Assembly: GCA_041890495.1 (NCBI GenBank)
Contig: CP169086.1
Coordinates: forward strand, 2,604,001 to 2,668,000
Reading direction: 5' to 3'
DNA length: 64,000 nucleotides
From: Escherichia boydii
Lineage (GTDB): Bacteria; Pseudomonadota; Gammaproteobacteria; Enterobacterales; Enterobacteriaceae
Part shown: one piece after another, positions 54,411 to 62,524 of the stretch
Layout of the letters: the number at the start of each line of letters is the position of its first letter
How positions within the stretch are numbered: position 1 is the stretch's first letter
Position numbers and translations under genes: made by a program
The notes under the pieces: model-generated
Databases searched by the model: none
What the model saw: the letters and a program-made list of their open reading frames with translations, nothing else
What the model was told of the DNA's origin: nothing

Positions 54411-56111
54411 ATGTTTAGCCTCGATAGCGTTCTCGACGATCTTTGGCCTCAGGCGAGGCCCGCACCCTGGCAAAAAAGTCTGTTAAAAAGACTGTTCTAC
54501 GAAGACGAATTTCAGCAATTTGCCGCAGCACACCGCCACCTGAAAGGCCTGGATATGGTGGAGCAAGTTCTGGAACACCTGGATATTCTCTGCACCGTTT
54601 CCGCCCGCGATCTCGAACAAATCCCCGAACATGGCCCGCTGGTCATTATTGCCAACCACCCGACGGGCACACTGGACGGACTGGCGCTGCTGTACGCCGT
54701 CTCCCGCGTGCGGCGGGATGTTAAAGTCGTGACCAACCGGATGCTGACCCACCTTGAGCCCCTCAGTTCGCTGTTTATTCCGGTGGACAATATGGGCGGC
54801 AGGACGGCGAAATCGTCCCTGGTGCAGATGGAACAGCATCTGCAAAACGCAGGCGTGCTCATCTTCTTCCCGGCCGGAGAAGTTTCGCGCCCCACGCGCA
54901 AAGGCATTCGCGACAAAAAGTGGCACTCTGGCTTTATCAAACTCGCCAGCAAGCTGCGCGCCCCGCTGCTGCCGGTGCATATTCAGGCGCATAACAGCCT
55001 GCTCTTCTATGCCAGCACGATGGTCTCCCCGACGCTGTCAATGCTGCTTTTGATGCAGCAAATGTTCCGCCGCCGCCATAGCCAGCTGCCGATCAAAATC
55101 GGCCAGCAGATTGCGTGGCATCACTGGCACAGCGCCACCCTTTCGTCGCGTGAGATGGCCGAGCAGTGCCGTCAGCACGTGATGCGTCTTGGCAAGGGAG
55201 TGCCCGGCGTCTTTAAAACCCAGTGCGCGATTGCCCGTCCGGAAGATCGGGCCACCCTGAAACGCGCGCTGGCGCAGGCCGAATGTCTGGGCAAAACCAG
55301 CGACGGCAAAACCATCTACCTTTGGCAGCGCAACGGTCTGGAAGACGCCCCGCTGCTGCGCGAGCTGGGCCGCCTGCGCGAGATTGCCTTTCGCGCGGTG
55401 GAGGAAGGGAGCGGAAAGCGCCGGGACACCGACAGCTACGACGATGATTATCTGCACCTGATCCTGTGGGATGATGAGGATCTGGAGATCGTCGGCGCGT
55501 ATCGCTTTATGCCGACGGCCATGCAGGTCGAAAAGCGCGGCGTGGAGGGGTTGTACAGCTATAGCCTGTTTCACTACGACGACAAAATGCGGGACGTGCT
55601 AGAGCACGGCATTGAGCTGGGGCGCAGCTTTATTCAGCCGCGCTACTGGGGGCGCCGCGGCCTGGACTACTTATGGTCCGGCATTGGGGCGTATCTGGCG
55701 CGTTATCCGCACTACCGCTACCTGTTTGGCCCGGTCTCCATTTCCGGTGGCTTACCGCCTGCCGCGCGGGATCTGCTGGTCGCCTTTTACCGCCTGTGGT
55801 TCCCGGCGACGCATCCGCTCGCCGCCTCGCGCCAGCCGTATCCCGCCTCCCTGCCGGACGTGCTGGCGCAGTTTGGCGGCGTGGATTACGTGGACGATCT
55901 GACGAAGCTGAAATCCCTGCTCGGCAATCTGAGCTGCGGCATTCCGCCGCTCTACAAGCAGTATTCCGAGCTGTGCGAGCCCGGCGGCGTGCAGTTTATT
56001 GATTTTGGCAGCGACCCGGCGTTCAACAACTGCGTCGACGGGCTGGTGCTGGTGGATTTGTGTTACCTGAAGGCGAACCGCTACCAGCGGTATATTGAGG
56101 CGCACCTTTAA
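54411..56111 (+). CDS. Fused acyltransferase resembling ornithine-lipid synthase OlsF
   Basis: The product has 566 residues and two acyltransferase parts. Residues about 35-260 are PlsC-like: ANHPTGTLDG (His and Asp of the acyltransferase site), FIPVDNMGGR, FFPAGEVSRPTRKG and LLPVHIQAHNS. Residues about 290-560 are a GNAT/hemolysin-like domain of the OlsB type: EIAFRAVEEGSGKRRDTDSY, LEIVGAYRF, LELGRSFIQ-like GIELGRSFIQPRYWGRRGLD and FGPVSISGGLP. That order, O-acyl then N-acyltransferase, and the length are those of OlsF described in Serratia and Vibrio, which makes ornithine lipids alone. A strong AGGAGG-type site supports ATG 54411 over a GTG two codons earlier. K-12 lacks it. Substrate assignment is inference. 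Confidence 0.72.
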   Translation: MFSLDSVLDDLWPQARPAPWQKSLLKRLFYEDEFQQFAAAHRHLKGLDMVEQVLEHLDILCTVSARDLEQIPEHGPLVIIANHPTGTLDGLALLYAVSRVRRDVKVVTNRMLTHLEPLSSLFIPVDNMGGRTAKSSLVQMEQHLQNAGVLIFFPAGEVSRPTRKGIRDKKWHSGFIKLASKLRAPLLPVHIQAHNSLLFYASTMVSPTLSMLLLMQQMFRRRHSQLPIKIGQQIAWHHWHSATLSSREMAEQCRQHVMRLGKGVPGVFKTQCAIARPEDRATLKRALAQAECLGKTSDGKTIYLWQRNGLEDAPLLRELGRLREIAFRAVEEGSGKRRDTDSYDDDYLHLILWDDEDLEIVGAYRFMPTAMQVEKRGVEGLYSYSLFHYDDKMRDVLEHGIELGRSFIQPRYWGRRGLDYLWSGIGAYLARYPHYRYLFGPVSISGGLPPAARDLLVAFYRLWFPATHPLAASRQPYPASLPDVLAQFGGVDYVDDLTKLKSLLGNLSCGIPPLYKQYSELCEPGGVQFIDFGSDPAFNNCVDGLVLVDLCYLKANRYQRYIEAHL

Positions 56112-56114
56112 TTA

Positions 56115-56157
56115 GCCGGGTATTTGTAAGCCGGGTTAGGCGTAGCCGCCACCCGGC
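56115..56157. repeat. REP cluster after the OlsF-like gene
   Basis: GCCGGGT (56115-56121) and GCCGGGTTAGGCGTAGCCGC lead to CACCCGGC at 56150-56157. The repeats lie between convergent genes; a further GCCGGGT is at 56175. Confidence 0.6.
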
Positions 56158-56190
56158 AATTGTGCACCGTTTTCGCCGGGTGCGACGGAG

Positions 56191-57039
56191 TTAAGGACGG
56201 TAAAACGGTTTATCCCCAAGAATCGTCGCCCGATGCATAATCCGCCGCTGTGGCAGGTAATCGGCATTGGCATAGTGCTGAGTCACGCGGTTATCCCAAA
56301 TCGCAATATCATTCGGTTGCCAGCGCCAACGCACCTGAAACTCCGGTTTAGTGATATGGGCGAATAAAAAGCCTAACAAGGCTTCGCTCTCTTTCTCGCT
56401 GACATCGACAATTCGCGTAGTAAAGCCTTCATTCACAAACAGCGCCTGTTTACCGCTCACCGGATGCGTTCGCACCACCGGATGTAGCAACGGAGGATTT
56501 TTCGCGACCGCCTCGCGCCAGCGTTGATGTTCCTCCTCGGTTTTGCGGTATTTGTATTCCGGGAACGATTTACGGAAATCATGCTCCGCACGCAGCCCGC
56601 TCAGCAGCTGGCGGAAGGGAACAGAGAGCGCCTCATAGGCCGCAATACCGCTGGTCCAGAGCGTATCACCGCCGGTCGAAGGTAATTCTTTAGCTGCCAG
56701 AATCGCCCCTGCGGGTGGCGTTTCAATAAATGTCACATCGGTATGCCAGTTGTCGTTATCTGGCGGATTATCGTTATGGGTATCCAGCACGATGATCTCG
56801 TCAACCCCTTCGGCATGAGGGTAAACAGGGTGAATATGCAGTTCGCCAAAACGCTGGGCCAGCGCGCGTTGCTGCTGCGGCGTAATGGCTTGATCGCGCA
56901 GAAACACCACCTGATGGCGCAGCACCGCATGGTAAAGCTGTTCAAACTGATTATCGCTTAACGGGCGCGTCAGGTCGGCACCCGAAATTTGTGCGCCGAT
57001 ATACGGCCCCAGCGGGGTAATGCTCAGACGTTCACTCAT
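56191..57039 (-). CDS. tauD: Taurine dioxygenase TauD
   Basis: TauD, 282 residues (K-12 283), is the Fe(II)/2-oxoglutarate oxygenase that releases sulfite from taurine in the cytosol. The iron ligands are His99 and Asp101 in NWHTDVTF and His255 in IMHRATIL, with the Arg that binds 2-oxoglutarate in the same segment/upstream TTRI. The protein matches K-12 except for its very end (FYRP instead of FYRAG), so a source switch may fall in the last codons. It overlaps tauC by four bases. In E. coli the operon is switched on by Cbl under sulfate limitation. Confidence 0.95.
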   Translation of the reverse strand: MSERLSITPLGPYIGAQISGADLTRPLSDNQFEQLYHAVLRHQVVFLRDQAITPQQQRALAQRFGELHIHPVYPHAEGVDEIIVLDTHNDNPPDNDNWHTDVTFIETPPAGAILAAKELPSTGGDTLWTSGIAAYEALSVPFRQLLSGLRAEHDFRKSFPEYKYRKTEEEHQRWREAVAKNPPLLHPVVRTHPVSGKQALFVNEGFTTRIVDVSEKESEALLGFLFAHITKPEFQVRWRWQPNDIAIWDNRVTQHYANADYLPQRRIMHRATILGDKPFYRP

Positions 57040-57863
57040 TGTACTTCTCCATGCCAGGGCGTCAGACGGCGCTGTAACGCGCGCAAACCCAGTTCTAAAA
57101 GAAAGGCGATAATCGCAATCACCGCGATTCCCGCCAGCACCACGTCAGTCGCGAGAAATTCACCCGCTGACTGAACCATAAATCCTAAACCGCGCGTCGC
57201 GGCAATCAGCTCCGCCGCTACCAGCGTAGACCAGCCCACACCCAGACCAATGCGTAATCCGGTGAGGATTTCCGGCAGCGCGCCGGGCAAAATGACAAAC
57301 CACAGCACCTGCGCACGGCTGGCACCCAGCGACTGGGCGGCACGAATGCGAACCTGCTGCGCGCTTTTCACCCCCGCCAGCGCCGACATCGCCACCGGTG
57401 CAAAAATCGCTAAATAGATCAGTAAGATCTTCGAGGTTTCACCAATACCAAACCAGATCACCATCAGCGGCAAATAAGCCAGCGGCGGCACCGGACGATA
57501 AAGTTCGATTACCGGATCCAGAATGCCGCGCACCGTCGGGCTTAGCCCCATGGCGATCCCGACCGGAATACCGATCACCACCGCCGCGAGTAGCGCCAGC
57601 ACAATGCGCGTCAGGCTGGCTGCCAGATGCTGCCACAGCGTGGCGTCCATAAATCCCTGCGGTCCGGCAATGGTGAGCAGTTTTGCCAGTACTTGTTGCG
57701 GCGGCGGCAAAAACAGCGGGCTAATCAGTTGCAGCGCCGCCACCGTCCACCATACAGTGAGTAAAACCGCTAACGTGCCAATGCTTAAGGTCACCTGACG
57801 CGAGAGCGGCCAGCGCCATTTCAGCCGCCGCGAATGCAGTTTTTCATTAATGAGCACACTCAT
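57036..57863 (-). CDS. tauC: Taurine ABC transporter permease TauC
   Basis: TauC, 275 residues, is the inner-membrane permease of the SsuC/TauC type. Six spans can be drawn, starting with LSIGTLAVLLTVWWTVAALQ, and the EAA loop AAQSLGASRAQVLWFVILPG contacts the ATPase. It overlaps tauB and tauD by four bases on either side, so the operon is translationally coupled. Essentially the K-12 protein. Confidence 0.96.
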   Translation of the reverse strand: MSVLINEKLHSRRLKWRWPLSRQVTLSIGTLAVLLTVWWTVAALQLISPLFLPPPQQVLAKLLTIAGPQGFMDATLWQHLAASLTRIVLALLAAVVIGIPVGIAMGLSPTVRGILDPVIELYRPVPPLAYLPLMVIWFGIGETSKILLIYLAIFAPVAMSALAGVKSAQQVRIRAAQSLGASRAQVLWFVILPGALPEILTGLRIGLGVGWSTLVAAELIAATRGLGFMVQSAGEFLATDVVLAGIAVIAIIAFLLELGLRALQRRLTPWHGEVQ

Positions 57864-58627
57864 GAGAACGCCTCCCGTTGCTCAAATACGCGGCTTAAAA
57901 CATATTCGTGCATGGCGATGAATTGTGGATCGGACTTGATGCTGCGGCTCGACTCTCCCGCAACAAAGCGGCGAGCAAAGTTGAGCGGCAGCCGCTCCAG
58001 CACACGGCCAGGGCCGGATGAAAGCAGAACCAGTTCAGTCGCCATAAACACCGCTTCTTCTATATCGTGGGTAATCAACAGCACCTGCTTGCCCGTCTCC
58101 TGCCAGAGTTTCAGCAGCAGAGTTTGCATCTGGTCGCGGGTGAAGGCGTCCAGCGCACCAAACGGTTCGTCGAGTAATAACAGCTGGGGATTCGCCGCCA
58201 GCGCGCGGGCAATCCCCACCCGCTGACGTTGACCACCGGAAAGCTGCCAGATGTAGCGTTTTTCTGCGCCTTCCAGCCCCACTTTTTTCAGCATCTGGTG
58301 CGCGATTTCCAGTCGCTGCATTTTCTCTATACCTGCCAATTGCAGGCCGAACGCCACGTTGTCCTGTACATTGCGCCACGGTAGCAGCCCTTCATTCTGA
58401 AAAACCACCCCGCGCTCTGCTCCCGGTCCCTCAATACGCTTACCCGCCAGTTGAATGCTGCCATGCTGATAAGGCACAAAACCGGCAATCAGATTCAGCA
58501 GGGTGGTTTTACCGCAGCCGGACGGCCCCAGCACCACCAGTAGCTCGCCGCTTTCCAGCGTCAGGTTGATATCTTCCAGTGCCGGTTTGCCGCCATAATC
58601 GGCATAGAGATGAGAGATTTGCAGCAT
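57860..58627 (-). CDS. tauB: Taurine ABC transporter ATPase TauB
   Basis: TauB, 255 residues, is the ABC ATPase of the taurine importer. Walker A GPSGCGKTT, Q-loop in VVFQNEGLLPW, signature LSGGQRQRVGIARAL, Walker B LLLLDEPFGALD and the switch His in LITHDIEEAVF are all present. It sits 12 bases after tauA and overlaps tauC. Confidence 0.96.
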   Translation of the reverse strand: MLQISHLYADYGGKPALEDINLTLESGELLVVLGPSGCGKTTLLNLIAGFVPYQHGSIQLAGKRIEGPGAERGVVFQNEGLLPWRNVQDNVAFGLQLAGIEKMQRLEIAHQMLKKVGLEGAEKRYIWQLSGGQRQRVGIARALAANPQLLLLDEPFGALDAFTRDQMQTLLLKLWQETGKQVLLITHDIEEAVFMATELVLLSSGPGRVLERLPLNFARRFVAGESSRSIKSDPQFIAMHEYVLSRVFEQREAFS

Positions 58628-58639
58628 CTGCGCCTCCTT

Positions 58640-59602
58640 TTATTGCACGAAGCGCGAGGTAACGTACTGGCTGTAATCATTCGCTACAGCCGGGACCTTG
58701 CCCTGCTCTTTCAAAAACTGCGCGGTGTCGATGATTGCTTTGTTCACCGGTCCGGTCAGTTCTGCCGTTTGTTGCTGCGGCGTCAGATAGGTATTTCCCT
58801 TCACCAGCCCCGGAACGTCACCTTCAGGCACGCCGCTTAAACGCGCCAGTTTGCTGATGTTTTCCGGCTGTTTCAGCCACGCGTCTGGGTTAGCAATGTA
58901 CGGTTGCTGAGCATCGATGGCGCTTTTAGCGAACGCTTTCACGACCTCAGGATGTTTCTCGGCAAAATCTTTGCGCACCACCCAGACGTCCAGTGTCGGC
59001 GCGCCCCACTGCCCGACCTGTTCAGAATCGGTCAGCACTTTGCCGTCTTTTTCCAGGGCGTTAACCGCCGGTGCCCAGACATAAGCACCATCAATATCTC
59101 CCCGCTGCCATGCAGCGATAATCGCGGGCGGCTGCAGGTTCACAATCTCCACTTGCCCAGGTTTAATGCCCCAGTGTTTCAGCGCCGCCAGCAGGCTGTA
59201 GTGGGTGGTGGAGATAAACGGTACGGCGATGCGTTTGCCAATCAGATCTTCCGGTTTGCTGATAGTTTTCTTTACCACCAGCGCTTCGGAGTTACCCAGT
59301 TTTGACGCCAGCAAGAAGACTTCAATCGGCACCTGTTGGCTGGCTGCAACCGCTAACGGGCTGGAACCGAGGTTGCCGATTTGCACGTCGCCTGAAGCCA
59401 GCGCCCGCACGATGCTGGCTCCGCTGTCAAACTTACGCCAGTCCACGGTTGCTCCGCTTTCTTTAGCAAAGGTGTTGTCGGCCTGAGCCACTTTCGCCGG
59501 TTCGGCTGAGGTTTGATACGCCACGGTGACGTTCACCGCCTGTGCCTGAAAAGCGATGAATGCCAGTGCGGCAAGAAGTGTGTTACGCGATGAAATTGCC
59601 AT
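58640..59602 (-). CDS. tauA: Taurine-binding protein TauA
   Basis: TauA, 320 residues, is the periplasmic binding protein. The signal peptide is MAISSRNTLLAALAFIAFQA, cut after QA-V. The body has VNVTVAYQTSAEPAKVAQAD, GDVQIGNLGSSPLAVAASQQ and GAYVWAPAVNALEK. The start is 27 codons inside the longest frame, where the signal peptide begins and GGGAGC precedes it. It is the promoter-proximal gene of tauABCD and matches K-12 with at least one substitution (Ala for Val in IANPDAW). Confidence 0.96.
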   Translation of the reverse strand: MAISSRNTLLAALAFIAFQAQAVNVTVAYQTSAEPAKVAQADNTFAKESGATVDWRKFDSGASIVRALASGDVQIGNLGSSPLAVAASQQVPIEVFLLASKLGNSEALVVKKTISKPEDLIGKRIAVPFISTTHYSLLAALKHWGIKPGQVEIVNLQPPAIIAAWQRGDIDGAYVWAPAVNALEKDGKVLTDSEQVGQWGAPTLDVWVVRKDFAEKHPEVVKAFAKSAIDAQQPYIANPDAWLKQPENISKLARLSGVPEGDVPGLVKGNTYLTPQQQTAELTGPVNKAIIDTAQFLKEQGKVPAVANDYSQYVTSRFVQ

Positions 59603-59744
59603 AGTGCCTGCTCCCCTTGTTGTTATGAGGGCAGTATTTCCAACGCGGGAATTTTGATAAAGGAATAAAAATGAATCGCTCATAACGATTCGTTTTTAGA
59701 TAAAAAGCGGGAAAGGATAGTTGGTTTTGTGCGGTTCATTTTTT

Positions 59745-59834
59745 CCCTCTCCCCGTGGGAGAGGGTCAGGGTGAGGGCATCAGGCCGCACGAAATCTCAG
59801 AGGTAGGCCGGGTAAGGCGTAGCCGCCACCCGGC
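59745..59834. repeat. Two REP-type palindromes between tauA and mmuM
   Basis: CCCTCTCCC (59745-59753), CGT, GGGAGAGGG (59757-59765), then TCAGGGTGAGGGCATCA, is an inverted copy of the element at 31743-31780. A second palindrome, GCCGGGT (59807-59813) with ACCCGGC (59828-59834), belongs to the common REP family. With the E. coli-like tau genes ending near 59,700, the change of repeat type marks the return to the other source. Confidence 0.7.
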
Positions 59835-59841
59835 AAAAAAC

Positions 59842-60774
59842 TCAGCGCTTCGCGTTAAGCTCAGCAATATCCTTCGGCGTGGTCCGACAGCAGCCGCCAA
59901 TCAGCTTCGCTCCGGCGTCCAGCCACTGGGGCAGATACCCCGCCAGCGTCTCGCACGCTTCGCCGTGGTGGTGCCAGGTTTTAGTCACCGCGTCATAATG
60001 CTCGCCCGAGTTCGGGTAGACCACCAGCGGCAGCGGCGTCAGGCTTTGCAAATGCTTCAGCGCTGCCGTGGTGTTTTCCAGCGCGATGCAGTTAATGCCC
60101 AGCGCGACAATCTGCGGAGAGTTTGCCAGCGCGCTGACCACCTCACGCAGCGGCGTACCGTCGCTCAGGTGCTCGCTATCGCTTAGGGTAAACGAGAACC
60201 ACGCCCGGGCGCGGGGATATTCAGACAGCAACGCCGCCAGCGCCTTAATCTCGGCAAAAGACGGCAGCGTTTCGCAGGCCAGCAGGTCAGCGCCTGCATC
60301 CAGCAGCGCTTCCACGCGCGGGCGGTGGAAGGCGGTAAACTCCTCGTCACTGCGCACGTAGTCGCCGCGATACTCTGAGCCATCCGCCAGATAGGCGCCA
60401 TACGGTCCAACGGATCCCGCCACCAGCAGCGTGCCCGCATGCGGATTTTCCGCCAGATACGCTTCACGCGCCTTACGCGCCAGCTCTACGCTTCTGCCAA
60501 TCAGCGCCCGGGACTGCGCCTCGTCCAGGCCGCGCGCCGCAAAGCCCGCAGGCGTGGCCTGATAGCTGGCGGTGATCGCCACCTGCGCGCCTGCGCGGTA
60601 ATAATCAAGATGCACTTCGCGGATAAGCTCCGGGTTTTCCATCAGCACTTTGGCAGACCAGAGGCTGTCCGCCAGGTTGCAGCCGCGCGCTTCCAGCTCC
60701 GTCGCCATCGCGCCATCCAGCACCACAAACGGCTGTTTTTCAAGGAGGGCGGTAAGCGGATTATTCTGCGACAT
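59842..60774 (-). CDS. mmuM: Homocysteine S-methyltransferase MmuM
   Basis: MmuM, 310 residues, moves a methyl group from S-methylmethionine (or SAM) to homocysteine, yielding methionine. The zinc cysteines are in GINCIALENT and in GGCCRTTPKDIA near the C-terminus. FVVLDGAMATELEARGC and GSVGPYGAYLADGSEY are family motifs. The start codon lies inside the end of mmuP (14-base overlap), so the pair is coupled. It is diverged from K-12 and uses G/C-ending codons. In K-12 the mmuPM pair lies elsewhere, not beside tau. Confidence 0.95.
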   Translation of the reverse strand: MSQNNPLTALLEKQPFVVLDGAMATELEARGCNLADSLWSAKVLMENPELIREVHLDYYRAGAQVAITASYQATPAGFAARGLDEAQSRALIGRSVELARKAREAYLAENPHAGTLLVAGSVGPYGAYLADGSEYRGDYVRSDEEFTAFHRPRVEALLDAGADLLACETLPSFAEIKALAALLSEYPRARAWFSFTLSDSEHLSDGTPLREVVSALANSPQIVALGINCIALENTTAALKHLQSLTPLPLVVYPNSGEHYDAVTKTWHHHGEACETLAGYLPQWLDAGAKLIGGCCRTTPKDIAELNAKR

Positions 60775-62161
60775 GTTCGGGCTCCTGCGATGTCATATTT
60801 CGGGTCAGGTAGTAGGCACCATAGCACAGGGCGACAAACGGGATCCCGCAATAAAGGGCAATGCGCTGGCTTGGGTCAAACCACAGGCCGACGCAGGCCA
60901 CCACGCAGAGGATAAAACCGAGCACCGGTACCAGCGGATACCACGGCGCGCGGTACTGCAGCGCAGAGAGCGGCTGCCCGGACTGCAGATGGCGACGACG
61001 GAAAACGAAGTGCGACGCGCAGATGCTGATCCAGACGGCCACCACCGCAAAGCCAGAAATTGCCGAGAGCGCGACAAACACCGTGTCCGGCGCCACGACG
61101 CTTGAGAACAGCGCCAGCACGCCGCCGAGCATAGAGACCGAGAGCGCCGTCAGCGGCACGCCGTTTTTGTTCACGCGGGCAAAGCAGCGCGGGAGCGTTT
61201 TCTCATTAGAGAGCGACCACAGCATGCGCCCGGAGGCGTACAGACCCGAGTTCGCAGCCGAGAGGATCGCCGTCAAAATCACAAAGTTAAAGATATCCGC
61301 CGCGTAAGGAATACCGACCTTTTCAAACACCAGTACGAACGGGCTCTTTTCCACGCCCGCCTGCTGCATCGGGATCAGCGCCGCCAGCACAAACACGGTG
61401 CCGATAAAGAAGATAATCAGGCGCGCGATGGTGGTGCGGATAGCGACCGGAATCACCTTGTGCGGATTTTCCGTTTCTCCCGCCGCGATACCGATGAGCT
61501 CGGTACCGGAGAAGGCAAAGTTCACCGCCACCATGGTCATCAGGATCGGCAGGCCGCCGTGCGGGAACCAGCCCTCGGCGGTGATGTTGCTTAAGCCCGG
61601 CGCGGGGGAACCGTCCTGCATCGGGATAAAGCCAAAGACCGCCGCCCCGCCAAGGATAATAAAGGCGATGATGGTGATGACTTTCACCAGGGAGAACCAG
61701 AACTCGCCTTCCGCAAAGAAGCGCGTTGAGATGACGTTCAGGCCAAAAATCACCACGCAGAAGACCACGCACCACGCCCAGACCGGCACCTGCGGGAACC
61801 AGTACTGCATGCAGAACCCGGCGGCGGTAAAGCTCGACCCGAGCGCCACCGTCCAGGTGAGCCAGTAGAGCCACGCAACGGTGTAGCCCGTCGCCGGGCC
61901 AAGATAGCGGGCGGCATAGACGTGGAACGCGCCGGTTTCCGGCATCGCCACGGAGAGCTCGCCCAGACACTGCATCACCAGCCAGACCACCAGCGCGCCT
62001 ATCAGGTACGCCAGCAGCGTGCCCGCCGCCCCGGTCGTTGAAATAATGTATCCGGTATTGAAGAATAACCCTGTACCAATCACGCCACCCAGCGAGAGCA
62101 TTATCAGGTGGCGTGTTTTCATGGTGCGCTTAAGCTGCCCATTTTCTTGTTGTGTTTGCAT
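60761..62161 (-). CDS. mmuP: S-methylmethionine permease MmuP
   Basis: MmuP, 466 residues, is an APC-family inner-membrane permease for S-methylmethionine with 12 spans. MLSLGGVIGTGLFFNTGYII is the first span with the GxxxGTGLF motif; SGTELIGIAAGETENPHKVI is the conserved loop; the C-terminus is SQEPEHVAE. The start MQTQQENGQLKRTMK is used because the E. coli protein starts similarly; eight in-frame codons upstream run through a met box. Together with MmuM it turns imported S-methylmethionine into methionine. Confidence 0.94.
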   Translation of the reverse strand: MQTQQENGQLKRTMKTRHLIMLSLGGVIGTGLFFNTGYIISTTGAAGTLLAYLIGALVVWLVMQCLGELSVAMPETGAFHVYAARYLGPATGYTVAWLYWLTWTVALGSSFTAAGFCMQYWFPQVPVWAWCVVFCVVIFGLNVISTRFFAEGEFWFSLVKVITIIAFIILGGAAVFGFIPMQDGSPAPGLSNITAEGWFPHGGLPILMTMVAVNFAFSGTELIGIAAGETENPHKVIPVAIRTTIARLIIFFIGTVFVLAALIPMQQAGVEKSPFVLVFEKVGIPYAADIFNFVILTAILSAANSGLYASGRMLWSLSNEKTLPRCFARVNKNGVPLTALSVSMLGGVLALFSSVVAPDTVFVALSAISGFAVVAVWISICASHFVFRRRHLQSGQPLSALQYRAPWYPLVPVLGFILCVVACVGLWFDPSQRIALYCGIPFVALCYGAYYLTRNMTSQEPEHVAE

Positions 62162-62171
62162 ATTACCTTCT

Positions 62172-62195
62172 ATACGTATGGACATCTAAACATCC
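62172..62195 (-). promoter_or_regulatory. Three contiguous met boxes (MetJ operator) of mmuPM
   Basis: On the minus strand GGATGTTT, AGATGTCC and ATACGTAT follow each other without gaps, each related to the MetJ half-operator AGACGTCT. They lie 10-34 bases upstream of the mmuP ATG, overlapping the leader. A TATAAC -10 candidate (complement of 62,208-62,213) lies just upstream. MetJ with SAM would repress the operon. Confidence 0.75.
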
Positions 62196-62232
62196 AAAGA
62201 AGGTGTGTTATACCGCGATTGTTAATAAAAAG

Positions 62233-62319
62233 CTAGATGACCAGACGCAAACGGGCGCGCCGCGCGCTGAGTCTGGGGTGGGTCGTGAGGATCACATAGA
62301 GAATCGGACGCCAGGCCAT
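62233..62319 (-). CDS. Candidate 28-residue small protein
   Basis: A consensus ribosome site GGAGGT (complement of 62324-62329) stands four bases before an ATG. The frame reads MAWRPILYVILTTHPRLSAR plus eight more residues, mostly Arg and Leu, ending in VI and TAG. A hydrophobic start and very basic end could suit a membrane-associated microprotein or a leader peptide. TATGAT (complement of 62406-62411) may be its -10. It ends before the mmuP promoter. I do not recognise it; expression is unproven. Confidence 0.3.
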   Translation of the reverse strand: MAWRPILYVILTTHPRLSARRARLRLVI

Positions 62320-62524
62320 AAGCACCTCCGCAAGCAGATACTTACAGCATGGTGCGGGAAATGGCGATCTTCGGTCAGTCGAAAGTGGTATCCGTGAAGA
62401 GCTGAATCATACCACGACATAGCCCCACAGGCCGGGTCAGGCTCGCCGCCAACTGGCGCAAGGTTGGTAAATCCTCAAATCGGTTCTATAGTCGACACAG
62501 TTTATTAGTAACCAGGACTGACTG

